Below are positions 15,124 through 24,282 of a stretch of DNA of 64,000 nucleotides, in pieces. Each line of letters opens with the position of its first letter. Within the stretch, counting starts at the first letter, position 1. The stretch lies in the NCBI GenBank assembly GCA_958435945.1, contig CAUBIC010000009.1:39307-103306 (forward strand). Direction: 5' to 3'. This DNA is from an uncultured Collinsella sp. (GTDB lineage Bacteria; Actinomycetota; Coriobacteriia; Coriobacteriales; Coriobacteriaceae). The notes under the pieces were generated by a model, which was not told the DNA's origin, made no database searches, and saw only the letters and a list, made by a program, of their open reading frames with translations. The position numbers were made by a program, and so were the translations under genes.

Positions 15124-16002
15124 ATGAACAAGCCGAGTGTTTCTGCCGGCGTCGTTGCCGGCGTTGCTCTGGGGGCCGCGGCGCTTGGCGCGGCCGCTGT
15201 CGCTGTCCGTGCTGCCTGTCTGCAGGTTGCGCGAACCCGCAATGGGTTGGCGCGTGTGAAACGTGTGCACGATGAGGGCGGCGACGAAGTCCGTGTATTG
15301 GTGCAAGGCGGCGTTTACCAAAGCGCAAGCTACGTTGGCGAGCGTTGGGCGGAGCCCGTCTTTGCGTACTATCGCGCGTTTGACGACGTGTTTGAGGCTG
15401 AGGACGCAATGCGTGATGCTTACGGGCATGGTATCGACCGTATTCTCATGCTGGGCGGCGGCGGGTTTGCCTATCCCAAGTTTGCACTGATGTCGCACGA
15501 GAGCTTGCGCATGGACGTCGTTGAGTACGATGCCGAGATTACGCGCCTGGCGCGCCGTTGGTTCTACCTGGACGAGCTGGAGCGCACGGTGGGCGATCGC
15601 CTGCGAGTGATTACCGCTGAGGCTCGATCGTATCTGGGCGTGACGAGCGTGGGTCATCGTCGCTACGACGTGGTCGTGAGCGATTGCTTTGGCGGTGCCG
15701 AGCCCGTACGCGAGCTGGCGACGGTTGAGGCATTGCGTTTGGTGCGAGGCAGCCTGAACCCCGGGGGCATCTATGTTGCCAATATCGTGAGTGCGAACAG
15801 GGGGAGCGACGTGACGTTCCTGCGCGATTGCGTTGCCGCGGCACTCGAGGTATTCGCCCACGCCTGGGTGGTCCCATGCGGCGATGCGGAGTTCGGCGGC
15901 GAGGAGAACTACCTGCTCATCGCCAGCGACGGCGACTATGTCTTTGCCGAAGCTGTGCCCTTCGACACCGACTTCCTCGGCACCGTCCTTCACGACAAGT
16001 AA
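15124..16002 (+). CDS. Spermidine synthase-like methyltransferase-fold protein with N-terminal membrane segment
   Basis: 292 residues. Residues 8-32 form a hydrophobic Ala/Val-rich segment (signal anchor). The remainder has the spermidine-synthase fold: DRILMLGGGGFAYPKF (nucleotide motif), MDVVEYDAEITRLARRWF, RYDVVVSDCFGG and a GGIYVANIVS strand. The catalytic Asp environment of true spermidine synthases is not obvious, and such membrane-linked homologues are usually of unknown function. The ATG follows the elp3 stop without gap (AGGAGCTCTAG overlap), so the two genes are translationally coupled. It converges on the helicase gene 26 nt away. Confidence 0.75.
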   Translation: MNKPSVSAGVVAGVALGAAALGAAAVAVRAACLQVARTRNGLARVKRVHDEGGDEVRVLVQGGVYQSASYVGERWAEPVFAYYRAFDDVFEAEDAMRDAYGHGIDRILMLGGGGFAYPKFALMSHESLRMDVVEYDAEITRLARRWFYLDELERTVGDRLRVITAEARSYLGVTSVGHRRYDVVVSDCFGGAEPVRELATVEALRLVRGSLNPGGIYVANIVSANRGSDVTFLRDCVAAALEVFAHAWVVPCGDAEFGGEENYLLIASDGDYVFAEAVPFDTDFLGTVLHDK

Positions 16003-16028
16003 GTCTCTCCGTCCCAAAAAGACGGGTC

Positions 16029-18473
16029 TTAGGCGTGGTCGCTCCAGCTGCGGACACGCTGCTTCATGCCCTCTATGTCGAGCACGCCTTCGGCAAAGCC
16101 CTTGCGCACGAGCTCTTCGGGAACAAACTCGTCGTAGCGGTCAAAATAAGGCACCTCGCCGGGATAGACGAGCTCGATGGGATCGAAGTCCTTCTCGGCC
16201 TCGGCGGCGAGCACCTCAAAGAACGTCTCCTCGTCGGCCTTCATCTTAAACTGCATAAAGTACGGGCGCGATGGGTCGAGTCCGCGAAGGCCCAGCTCCG
16301 CGGCACATTTAATCTTAAGCATGCGCTCGAGCGCCAAAAAGGCGTAGCTGCCCAGCCAAGGGAAGAGTACCCAGGTATCGCCGCCCAGGTTGATAAGCGG
16401 TTTAGTTCCCGCGCCCGAAATCTCGGCGGTATGACGAGCCTGCGCCAAGCGGGCCCGTGCGTTACCCATAAGGTACGGATACGCGGCGTGCTCGTTGAGC
16501 GCCTTGCGCATGCGCTCGAGTACGTGTGTATTGATGTCGCCGGGGCAGTCGCCAAAGTAGGCCGGCACCCGGCCCTTGACCTGCGTGGCAAAGACGGTAT
16601 GACGCTTCCAGTCCACTTCCTCGACAATCCAGCAGTGTCCGGCGATGGCGATGCGCTCACCGGGCGGTGGCGGATTGACGATCGTGCCCAACTCGGCCGA
16701 CTCGCTGCGAACGGTGAACTCCTCGTTTTCCTGGAACACGGCGTAAAACTTAAAGTTGTTAATAATGCGCTCGCCCGCGAGGCCCACAATGAGCCCACCG
16801 CCCTCGGTGACCTGGATGTGGTCGATCTTGATGAGGTGGCGCAGCAGTACGCGATAGTCATCGGCCGAGACGCGGTGGAAATAGCTGAGCGTGAGCACGC
16901 GCTGGGCAAGTTCGGCAGGCGTGAGTTCGCCGGTGCTGGCGAGGGTCGACATGGTCTGGTGATAGAGCAGACTGTAGGGGAGTCGATCGAGCTCGGGCGG
17001 CTCGACCCACTTTTCCTCGCGATAGAGTTGTACGAGCGCGATGCCCTGCAAGAGCTTCCACGGAATGGTCTCGGGCATCATCGTGCGCGGGTCGGGCTCT
17101 TCCTCGCGCATGACAAACCACATCTCGGGCGGAAGATCGCGGCGTCCCGTGCGCCCCATGCGCTGCAAAAAGGAGCTGACGGTAAACGGTGCATCGATCT
17201 GGAACGCGCGCTCCAGGCGACCGATATCAATGCCGAGCTCCAGCGTGGAGGTGGTGACGGTTGTCTGTGCCTGTTCCTCGTCGCGCATGAGCTCTTCTGC
17301 CGTCTCGCGTAGCGATGCCGAGAGGTTGCCGTGATGGATAAGGAAGCGGTCGGGCTCGTGCCGGCTCTCGCAGTAGCTACGCAGCATGGAGCATACGGCC
17401 TCTGCCTCCTCGCGCGAGTTGGCAAAGACCAAGCACTTTCGGCCGCGCGTGTGCTCAAAGATATATCCCATACCGGGGTCGGCGTTGTCTGGTGCTGTAT
17501 CGGTGGGGTTGAGTAATGCCTGTTCGGGTGCTTGGGGGATGTCGACTTCGCCCTCGGGGGCCGAGGAAGCTTGGCGGTCCTTGGGAGCGGCCTTGCCCTG
17601 TGCCCGCTCACGACGTTGACGGCGCTCCTCTTGTGTGAGCTGTCCGCTGTGACGCATGTCTTGGGCGCCGGCGGGCAGTGCCGCGGATGCCGCCGCATCG
17701 ATGCGCTCGCATGCAAGCACTTCGGCCTCTTGAGGACCTGTACCCATGAATCCCCGCTGCTGCGCCTGGGGGCCCGAGTTGTAGAAGTGCTCCATGGAGA
17801 TGCGCCACACGCGGCGCGGTTCTTCAAAGCGGGGGATAACGCAGTCGCGCCCCGTTCCCTGTGAGAGAAAAGCGCCCGTGCGCTCGGGGTCGCCGATGGT
17901 AGCCGAAAGGCCAATGCGGCGAGGCTGCACGCCGGCCATGCGCGAGAGTCGCTCGATAAGGCAGAGCGTTTGCCCGCCACGGTCGCCGCGCATGAGCGAG
18001 TGGGCCTCATCGATGACCACGTAGCGCAGGTCGCAAAACATGCGCGGGATCGCCATGTGCTTATGGATTAAAAGCGCTTCGAGTGACTCGGGTGTAATTT
18101 GCAGGATGCCGCTCGGTTTTTTAATGAGCTTAGCCTTGTGCGACTGCGAGACATCGCCATGCCAGTGCCAGACAGGGATATCGGCCTCTTCGCAGAGGTC
18201 GTTGAGGCGGACGAACTGATCATTGATGAGCGCTTTGAGGGGGCCGATGTAGAGGGCGCCCACGCTCGCGGGCGGGTTCTCCCAAAACTCGGTCAGGATG
18301 GGAAAGAAGGCTGCCTCGGTTTTGCCGGAAGCTGTGGATGCCGTTAGGAGCACATTGTCTTGTGTGTTAAAGATGGCATCTGCCGCCGCAACCTGGATAG
18401 AGCGCAGACTCTTCCAATCGTGGGAGTAGATGAAGTCTTGGATAAACGGAGCATATCGGTCAAAGGCGTTCAC
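16029..18473 (-). CDS. Lhr-like DEAD/DEAH helicase, SngC-like (Shango component)
   Basis: 814-residue superfamily 2 helicase. Motifs: TASTASGKTEAAFF (Walker A), VIDEAHSLMRGDRGGQ (DEAH), GLSATIGD (III), LVFANSREEAE (IV), TTSTLELGIDIG (V) and QRMGRTGRR (VI). The family is COG1201/Lhr-like. The GTG at 18473 is chosen: GGGGAGG lies 4 nt upstream, and the frame extension before it is a low-complexity Arg-rich run. It is the last gene of a three-gene minus-strand set with a BREX-type ATPase and a TerB_N protein, the composition described for Shango anti-phage defence. Its motor probably acts on invading DNA; that is family inference. Confidence 0.85.
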   Translation of the reverse strand: MNAFDRYAPFIQDFIYSHDWKSLRSIQVAAADAIFNTQDNVLLTASTASGKTEAAFFPILTEFWENPPASVGALYIGPLKALINDQFVRLNDLCEEADIPVWHWHGDVSQSHKAKLIKKPSGILQITPESLEALLIHKHMAIPRMFCDLRYVVIDEAHSLMRGDRGGQTLCLIERLSRMAGVQPRRIGLSATIGDPERTGAFLSQGTGRDCVIPRFEEPRRVWRISMEHFYNSGPQAQQRGFMGTGPQEAEVLACERIDAAASAALPAGAQDMRHSGQLTQEERRQRRERAQGKAAPKDRQASSAPEGEVDIPQAPEQALLNPTDTAPDNADPGMGYIFEHTRGRKCLVFANSREEAEAVCSMLRSYCESRHEPDRFLIHHGNLSASLRETAEELMRDEEQAQTTVTTSTLELGIDIGRLERAFQIDAPFTVSSFLQRMGRTGRRDLPPEMWFVMREEEPDPRTMMPETIPWKLLQGIALVQLYREEKWVEPPELDRLPYSLLYHQTMSTLASTGELTPAELAQRVLTLSYFHRVSADDYRVLLRHLIKIDHIQVTEGGGLIVGLAGERIINNFKFYAVFQENEEFTVRSESAELGTIVNPPPPGERIAIAGHCWIVEEVDWKRHTVFATQVKGRVPAYFGDCPGDINTHVLERMRKALNEHAAYPYLMGNARARLAQARHTAEISGAGTKPLINLGGDTWVLFPWLGSYAFLALERMLKIKCAAELGLRGLDPSRPYFMQFKMKADEETFFEVLAAEAEKDFDPIELVYPGEVPYFDRYDEFVPEELVRKGFAEGVLDIEGMKQRVRSWSDHA

Positions 18474-18557
18474 GGGGCCTCCCCTCAAATACGAACCTCT
18501 CAATGCGGTTGGCAATGGTTTGCTGCATTGCTGTCTCAACGTTTGTACAGATAAAAG

Positions 18558-18588
18558 CTGCCAAAATAGACCTGTCCCTTTTTGGCAG
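18558..18588 (-). terminator. Hairpin between the ATPase and helicase genes
   Basis: Arms 18558-18566 and 18580-18588 (minus strand CTGCCAAAA / TTTTGGCAG) around a 13-nt loop that contains GGGACAGG; CTTTTA follows on the minus strand. It starts right after the ATPase stop, so it can attenuate expression of the downstream helicase. The loop shares GGACAGG with the hairpin at 4444-4478. Confidence 0.55.
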
Positions 18589-18589
18589 G

Positions 18590-19894
18590 TTAGATGGTGA
18601 ATTCGGCGAAGTTGCGGTCGCCGTCTGCGGTGCCGGTGTCGCCTGTTGCGGCTGCCGGTGCCAGCGCGTCGCCGCCGACGCCTTGCAGCAACTCGGCCAC
18701 GTTTGCATCGGGGTTCTGGCACAGGATATCGAGCAGCTCGATAAAGTCACGGATGACCTCACGCGGCGTCAGGTGCGTATCGGCTCCCACGCGGCCAAAC
18801 TCAATCTTGAGAAAGTCTACCAAGTCGTTCTCGGTAAGCGTGGGCGTCCAGCCAAAGTATCCGGCATGGATCTGCATGAGTTTTTCGATCAGCACCAGCA
18901 ACTCCTCGTAGGTGAGTGGCTGCAGGCGGATGATGGGCGCGAGCATGTCCTTAAGGTCCTCGCGTGCAAAGCGGCCCTGAGCGAGTCGACTTCGCAGGGC
19001 CTCGTAGGAGAACACGCCACGGCGGCGGTCTTCGATGGAGGTTGGCGTGCCGCCCATGATCATGCCCAGGTACTGCGCCTTGCCCTGGAGCGTGTCGTTG
19101 TACATGGTCAGGATCTTCTCGTAGTTGTATTGGCGCGTGATGGCGTTGGGGATCTTATACAGATTCACGAGCTCGTCGATGAGCACCAGCATGCCCTTGT
19201 AGCCGCTGCAGACCAAAAAGCGCGCAATGAGCTTAACGTAGTCGTACCAGTCGTCATCGCTGATGATGGTCGAGGAGCCCAGCTCGGCGCGTGCCTCACT
19301 CTTGGTGCGGTACTCGCCGCGAATCCATTTGGTCACGCGGCTCATAGCTTCTTCGTCGCCCTCGGATACGGCCGCGCGGTAGCGGCGGAGCATGCGGGCG
19401 AAGTCGAAGCCGTGGACCATTTCCTCGAGTGGGGCCAGTTGGGCATTGACGGCAGACTCGTCGGCATCGGCACACGAGGCGACCCAGCGATCCAGGATAA
19501 GGTTGAGCGCACCGCCCTCGGGGCGCGTCTTGGTCGATATGTTGCGGATGAGCTCACGGTAGGTGGCAAGGCCCTGTCCCTGGCCGCCCTGCAGACGGCG
19601 TTCAGGGGATAAGTCGGCATCGGCGACGACGAATCCCTCGCCCATGGCGTGCGTGCGGATGGTCTGGAGCAAAAAGCTCTTGCCGGCGCCGTAGCGACCG
19701 ACTAGGAAACGGAAGCTCGCGCCGCCGTCGGCGATGAGGCTCAGGTCGGTGAGCAGAGCACGGATCTCGACCTCGCGCCCCACGGTGATATAGGGAAGGC
19801 CGATGCGCGGGACCACGCCGCCCTTGAGCGAGTTGAGAATGACGGCGGCGACGCGCTTGGGCACGCGGGGTGCTGCGGATGCGGTATCACTCAT
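18590..19894 (-). CDS. BREX-type P-loop ATPase (DUF2791/BrxD-like), SngB-like
   Basis: 434 residues. The opening GREVEIRALLTDL and FLVGRYGAGKSFLLQ (Walker A near residue 70) are the signature of the BREX system ATP-binding domain. GMLVLIDELVNLYKI is Walker B; GMIMGGTPTSIEDRRRG is the sensor region, followed by a winged-helix-like C-terminus with PREVIRDFIELLDIL. BrxD/DUF2791 ATPases work with Lhr-like helicases in type 2 BREX and, with a TerB-domain protein, in Shango. The start ATG overlaps the end of the TerB_N gene by 8 nt, showing tight coupling. A hairpin follows the stop. Confidence 0.85.
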   Translation of the reverse strand: MSDTASAAPRVPKRVAAVILNSLKGGVVPRIGLPYITVGREVEIRALLTDLSLIADGGASFRFLVGRYGAGKSFLLQTIRTHAMGEGFVVADADLSPERRLQGGQGQGLATYRELIRNISTKTRPEGGALNLILDRWVASCADADESAVNAQLAPLEEMVHGFDFARMLRRYRAAVSEGDEEAMSRVTKWIRGEYRTKSEARAELGSSTIISDDDWYDYVKLIARFLVCSGYKGMLVLIDELVNLYKIPNAITRQYNYEKILTMYNDTLQGKAQYLGMIMGGTPTSIEDRRRGVFSYEALRSRLAQGRFAREDLKDMLAPIIRLQPLTYEELLVLIEKLMQIHAGYFGWTPTLTENDLVDFLKIEFGRVGADTHLTPREVIRDFIELLDILCQNPDANVAELLQGVGGDALAPAAATGDTGTADGDRNFAEFTI

Positions 19895-21647
19895 GGTCTA
19901 GGTATCCTCTCACGTCTGCTTCGTAGTCCTCGATAATCTGCGGTCCTGCTGAGCCAAATTCAATAACGGTGTCGCCCACCAGGTCAAAGAGCGCTTCGTT
20001 GATGCTATCGACGAGCATGTCCTCACTCTTGCCCGACTGTGCCGCCGCCAATGTGGCCTGCGCCGTGTTCCGCTCGAGGAGCGCGCGAAGGAAGGCATCT
20101 GCGGCGGGCGCGAGTTTGTTCGCAGCTTCGGCAGACGCGGGCGTTACGGGCGCGGGCACAGACACGAGGAGCGGTGCCACGACGCCAAACTCTTCGGTGG
20201 AGACAGTCGGCTCGTCGGGTTCGTCTTGCCGTGTGGCCATCTCGCCAGGTCCGGCGGTCATGCTGGGCGCAGACTCGGTGTTCGGTTGCTCGATAAGCGT
20301 CGCCTCGGCTTCCATAGACACATCATCCTCGCGCTCCTCATCAATCAAAAGCGCTTCACGCGTTTGCGCGGCGGCGCTCCGAATGTGCCCCAGCTGACTC
20401 AAATCGATATCGATCTTGACAGGCTGGTGCGCGGCGTCCCACGAAAGCCATGCCACGATCTCGTCATCGATGATCTTGGCCAGATATTTGGGGACCTTCT
20501 CCTCCTTTAGGGGATGGGTGGGGTCTAGGGCCAGGCGCAGGCGTTGGTCGCAGGCGCGCATCATCTCACCGAGCTTGCTACTTTTTTGTCTGCTGCCGTG
20601 GATGCGCATGCATTCCCAAAAGCCATTTTGGCAGCGATAGATGTGAATGGGGTCCAGGCGATATTCGCAGTCCTCGTGGCGCTCGGGCGCAAAGAACACG
20701 GCCGAGGCAAACATGGTGTAGGGCATGGCCGTCTCCTCCCCAAACAAGCTCGCTACGATGCCGGTCTTTCGGTGCGTGTCATAGTAGCGCGCCATACGGA
20801 CATACACGGCGCATGCCACGTGGCGCAGGTCGCGATGGTGGGAACGGTCGAGCCGTGAGTTATTCAGGTTGTACGTGGAGAGGGCGTTTATAGCGGTCAT
20901 GAGTCGCTCCTCGCCTGCCTCGTCGGGCGGAAGGGGGAGCGTGGGCTCGGAGGTCTTGCGACGCGCAGGCGGCAGGTCCGACGGCGCCGGCGCGGGCGCA
21001 AGACCTCGCGCCGCACGCCGCAGTTCGATGAGGGCGTTGTCGAATGCGACGGTTTTAGAGTCGCGAAGCAGCTCGGGGTCGAGCCCGTGGAACACGGCGT
21101 AATCTTGCAACCACACGCGTGCAAACCGGTCGATGCCGGGCTCGAAGGCACGATAGGCATCCCAAAAAGCCTTGATTTTTTTAAAACCATCAAGTGGGTC
21201 ATCTACGCCAATGCCGCAGATCAGCTCATAGAGGTACAGGAAGGCAAAGGACGTAGACGTTTCCTCGACGGTTCCGCGGCGCACTTGGGCGCGCCAGGTA
21301 AAGTACCCGCGCAGCTGGCGATCGCTCATAGCGTTGTAGGTTGGGAAGTACGACTTAAAGGTGCCGTTATAGGGGCAATCGTCCTCAAAATCGGCCATCA
21401 GCAGGCCTTGGCGGTAGAAAAGCTCGGCTTCCGAAAGCCAGCGACCCGCGCCGCCTTTGGGGTCATCCTGCCAGCGCGATATCTCGCGCATCTTGCGGTA
21501 CTGGTCGGGAAGGAAATTCTGCATCTGACGACCGGTTTTGAGAATCGGCTCGTCAGCATAGACTTCGTTTGAGAAGCGAGCAGACTGATGGGTCCGGGCC
21601 TCGGCCATAATGCGCTCGATGAGCATCTTGATGTCCTGGTCGGCCAC
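19887..21647 (-). CDS. TerB_N-domain protein, SngA-like (Shango component)
   Basis: 586 residues. The N-terminal domain (about 60-210) fits TerB_N: FPTYNAMSDRQLRGYF, WRAQVRRG and FLYLYELICGIG. The central part is charged and alpha-helical. The region around residues 440-530 is acidic, Pro/Thr-rich and probably disordered, and the final ~60 residues are a small folded domain. TerB-linked proteins occur in tellurite/stress islands and in DNA-processing defence operons. Start is GTG with a strong GAGAGGAGAGA site. First gene of the TerB_N-ATPase-helicase set. Assignment to Shango rests on composition and order; the SngA role itself is unknown. Confidence 0.75.
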   Translation of the reverse strand: MADQDIKMLIERIMAEARTHQSARFSNEVYADEPILKTGRQMQNFLPDQYRKMREISRWQDDPKGGAGRWLSEAELFYRQGLLMADFEDDCPYNGTFKSYFPTYNAMSDRQLRGYFTWRAQVRRGTVEETSTSFAFLYLYELICGIGVDDPLDGFKKIKAFWDAYRAFEPGIDRFARVWLQDYAVFHGLDPELLRDSKTVAFDNALIELRRAARGLAPAPAPSDLPPARRKTSEPTLPLPPDEAGEERLMTAINALSTYNLNNSRLDRSHHRDLRHVACAVYVRMARYYDTHRKTGIVASLFGEETAMPYTMFASAVFFAPERHEDCEYRLDPIHIYRCQNGFWECMRIHGSRQKSSKLGEMMRACDQRLRLALDPTHPLKEEKVPKYLAKIIDDEIVAWLSWDAAHQPVKIDIDLSQLGHIRSAAAQTREALLIDEEREDDVSMEAEATLIEQPNTESAPSMTAGPGEMATRQDEPDEPTVSTEEFGVVAPLLVSVPAPVTPASAEAANKLAPAADAFLRALLERNTAQATLAAAQSGKSEDMLVDSINEALFDLVGDTVIEFGSAGPQIIEDYEADVRGYLDHE

Positions 21648-21735
21648 CGTCTCTCCTCTCCTAACGCAGCTTCGGTGACCTCATATCATAGCACAGCATC
21701 AAACAGGTGTTCGAGATACCGCTACGTAGATAGAT

Positions 21736-22452
21736 TTAGAACAGGAGGGCGTAGATGACGGCTATGACAACGGAGGGGAGCATATTGGCCGTGCGGAAGG
21801 TCTGAGGACGGATGAGGTTGACGCCGACGCAGAAGATGAGCATAGAGCCCACGAGCGATAGACTGTCGAGGGCGGCGGCGGTCATGATGGGGGAGAGCGC
21901 GCCGGCAAACAGCGTAATCGTTCCCTGGAATACGGCAACGGGCAGGGCGGAGAAGATGCAGCCGCGGCCGAGCGAAGCCGTCATGGTGCAGACGATGATG
22001 CAGTCCAACGCGCCCTTGAGGGCAAGCGTGGACCAGTCGCCGAGCAAGCCGTCTTGGATTGATCCCACGATAGCCATGGCACCGATGCAGACGGTCAGCG
22101 ATGTCGAGACAAAGGCATTGGTGAACTCGTTGTCTCCCTCGCTGCCGGTTTTGCGCTTGAGCCATTCGCCCAGGTTTTCGATGCCGGCTTCCAGGTTAAC
22201 GGCCTCGCCGATGAGCGAGCCGAGGGCAAACGAGACGATGAGCATGGTGGTGCCGGTGGTCTCCAGCGCTTTCCCGTCAATGACGAGCATCTTTTGCATG
22301 GTGCCGCCCAGTCCGATAAACAAAACGCACAGCCCCGACGCCTTCATGAGCGTGTCTTGGATGCGGGGTGTGATAAAGCGTCCGCCTATAAGGCCCAGCA
22401 GTCCGCCCGCAATCAAAAGTGCGACGTTGATGACCGTTCCCAAACCCGGCAT
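21736..22452 (-). CDS. DUF554 family membrane protein
   Basis: About 238 residues with seven or so hydrophobic segments, matching the DUF554 family (YdfK/YqgA-like). Visible: LGTVINVALLIAGGLLGLI at the N-terminus, GSLIGEAVNLE, and a closing NLIRPQTFR-MLPSVVIAVIYALLF helix. Function is unknown; a transporter or channel role is often suggested. The ATG at 22452 fits the family's usual start; an ATG at 22464 is also in frame. It is downstream of, and on the same strand as, the surface-protein genes, separated by 118 nt. Confidence 0.85.
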   Translation of the reverse strand: MPGLGTVINVALLIAGGLLGLIGGRFITPRIQDTLMKASGLCVLFIGLGGTMQKMLVIDGKALETTGTTMLIVSFALGSLIGEAVNLEAGIENLGEWLKRKTGSEGDNEFTNAFVSTSLTVCIGAMAIVGSIQDGLLGDWSTLALKGALDCIIVCTMTASLGRGCIFSALPVAVFQGTITLFAGALSPIMTAAALDSLSLVGSMLIFCVGVNLIRPQTFRTANMLPSVVIAVIYALLF

Positions 22453-22570
22453 GAACCCTCCCATATTGATGCCAACCTGGCAATCGTAGCAGAACGGGCT
22501 GCAGGGTGCGTCATGCCTCATCCTATACGTTATATAAGTGGTATTAATGACGGCATTTGGTGCCCAAGCC

Positions 22571-23983
22571 TCAGCTTCCCATCACGACATAGGGGCTGTA
22601 ATCGAAGCACAGCGTCATGAGTCGCTGCGGGGACTCAATGGCCGCGGCGATGATATCGGCATCTCGAGCTCGGTCAAATCCCACGAGCTCAATTTGATAC
22701 GAGACGTCTTCCATTTTATGGAGTATCCGGTTATTCAGGAGGTTCTCACCGTCGAATTCCTCGGTTTTGCCTCCGTCCGAGGTTACGGCATACAGGTGCA
22801 GTTTTGCGGTGGTCGCAGGGTCGGCGACCGTGAGGTTGTCGATTTGGTTGGCCGTGCCCTTTGCCCCAAGCAAGGTGAGCAAGGTGGGGGCTACGACCTC
22901 GCCCGATGGCAGAAAAACAACTTCGACGGTTTTAGGGAATGCGATAATGGCTGCTTTGCGGACGGGCTTATCGGCAGCGGTGACCTCAATGCTCGCGGCG
23001 TCGACGGTTTCCGTGCGGTCGAGCGCGACCATCATGCAACAATTGCCCTCGTCGATGTCTGCCGGCATGGGACACCCCAAGTTTTCGCCAGCTTGCGTGC
23101 CGCCCACTGCGGTGGCTGTTTCGCTTGGCTCGCTGAAAGTGGCTGAAGGACCGCTCGATGGCGGTGTTATGCCGCCTGGTGCGCCATTGTCCCCAGGCGC
23201 TATTTCACCGCTGCTCTCGCTGGAGTCGCTTGCGATGTCACCCGTCGAGGGGGCGAGTCCGACCGCTCCTACTCCGCTCCATTCCATCTCGAGGAGCGCC
23301 GGATCGACAAGGACGTGATGCACATCTTGCGTTTCGGCACTGATATCGACAGGACCGGGGTCTGCCCCTCGCGTCAGCCTGAGCGATCCGGTCCGCTGTT
23401 TGCCCCGAATCTCCTGGCTTTCTGTGCCGCTCGCGTAGAACATCAGAGCGATCTCGCCATTTGCCGTGGCGTCGGTGCCCGCCTTGGTCATTTTCAGCGA
23501 TGCGGTGAATGAGATAGCGGGCTGCGTGCCATCGGCGCTCGAGGGGACGCAGCCCAGGCATACACCCCCTCCGTTTTCGAAAAACGTGCTGTCGAAGGCG
23601 ACTGTTGCCCCGTCCGCCGAGTCATCGGACAGGGTGATGTCGAGACATAGTTTCACGTCGCAGGAATCGCCATCGGCATCAGTTGCAGCTGCGCGCCATG
23701 TGCAGATAACGCATCCCGTTAGGGGACCGTCCGCTGTGCTTGAGCGCTCGGTATCCACGACTATCGAGCTGTTCGTGCAGCGACGGAGGCACCCCGAGGT
23801 CGAAATGCTTGCCTGCGCAAGCGAGAAGCGTTGGCGCGCGATGGTGCTCATCTGGTTTGTGGCGAGACAGTTGACGGCAGGTAAGGGGACGTCCGCGGCG
23901 GGTGTCGCTAGAGCGGTGACGGGCATGCCGGTGGCAAGCGCACTGCAGAGCGCGGCAACGGGCAAAAGGTTCTTTGATGCCAT
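22571..23983 (-). CDS. Secreted Cys-rich protein of unknown function
   Basis: 470 residues with a signal peptide (MASKNLLPVAALCSALATG..., probable cut near ALA-TPAA). The first half has cysteine pairs (CLRRC, CVIC, CDVKLC, CLGC) in beta-rich sequence. A Ser/Gly/Pro/Glu-rich linker (about residues 250-305) leads to a second domain starting near GCPMPADIDEGNCC. No sortase motif or C-terminal membrane segment is seen, so it is either released or held by a partner such as the small LAQTG protein encoded 41 nt upstream. No known family is recognised. Last gene of the surface-protein set. Confidence 0.7.
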   Translation of the reverse strand: MASKNLLPVAALCSALATGMPVTALATPAADVPLPAVNCLATNQMSTIARQRFSLAQASISTSGCLRRCTNSSIVVDTERSSTADGPLTGCVICTWRAAATDADGDSCDVKLCLDITLSDDSADGATVAFDSTFFENGGGVCLGCVPSSADGTQPAISFTASLKMTKAGTDATANGEIALMFYASGTESQEIRGKQRTGSLRLTRGADPGPVDISAETQDVHHVLVDPALLEMEWSGVGAVGLAPSTGDIASDSSESSGEIAPGDNGAPGGITPPSSGPSATFSEPSETATAVGGTQAGENLGCPMPADIDEGNCCMMVALDRTETVDAASIEVTAADKPVRKAAIIAFPKTVEVVFLPSGEVVAPTLLTLLGAKGTANQIDNLTVADPATTAKLHLYAVTSDGGKTEEFDGENLLNNRILHKMEDVSYQIELVGFDRARDADIIAAAIESPQRLMTLCFDYSPYVVMGS

Positions 23984-24024
23984 GGGTTCTCCTTACCTGT
24001 TCTGGACGGTCTCGATTTTCGCGG

Positions 24025-24282
24025 CTACTGGCTGCGTTTCATGCGCAGGCCAAGGCCGATGGCGCTTGCGCCTGCCGCGGCGACTCCTGCTGCCAGGAGC
24101 TGTCGCGTGTCGCCCGTTTGCGCGAGGGGCTCATGTTGGCCACTGCGTTCGAGCTCCGATAGATCGACAGTCACTTGCGTGGCAGCCTGCGCTTGCTCTT
24201 GTTGGGCAAAGGCGGCGATCGGGGCAAACGTTACAACGCCGATGATGACGGCAAGGACAATCGCCTTAGGCCGTGTGCGCAC
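24025..24282 (-). CDS. 85-residue sortase-anchored surface protein (LAQTG)
   Basis: A minimal wall-anchored protein: signal peptide (about residues 6-27, ending AAFA), a mature region of only some 30 residues (QQEQAQAATQVTVDLSELER), then LAQTG, a hydrophobic Ala/Gly helix and an RMKRSQ tail, the full cell-wall sorting signal. LAxTG-type motifs are used by class D/E sortases in actinobacteria. The sorting signal makes up about a third of the protein, so it may act as a linker holding another secreted protein. Start is GTG at 24282, overlapping the preceding gene by 17 nt. No sortase gene is in the window. Confidence 0.75.
   Translation of the reverse strand: MRTRPKAIVLAVIIGVVTFAPIAAFAQQEQAQAATQVTVDLSELERSGQHEPLAQTGDTRQLLAAGVAAAGASAIGLGLRMKRSQ

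Noticed and set aside
13012..16017. 1,001-codon minus-strand open frame over the DUF4097, elp3 and spermidine-synthase-like genes
   Set aside because: It lies opposite well-supported genes, has no recognisable domains and reads as the antisense shadow common in high-GC DNA.
24266..24282. Frameshift joining the secreted 199-aa protein and the LAQTG protein
   Set aside because: Each has its own complete signal peptide and proper end, so the 17-nt overlap is a normal coupled overlap.
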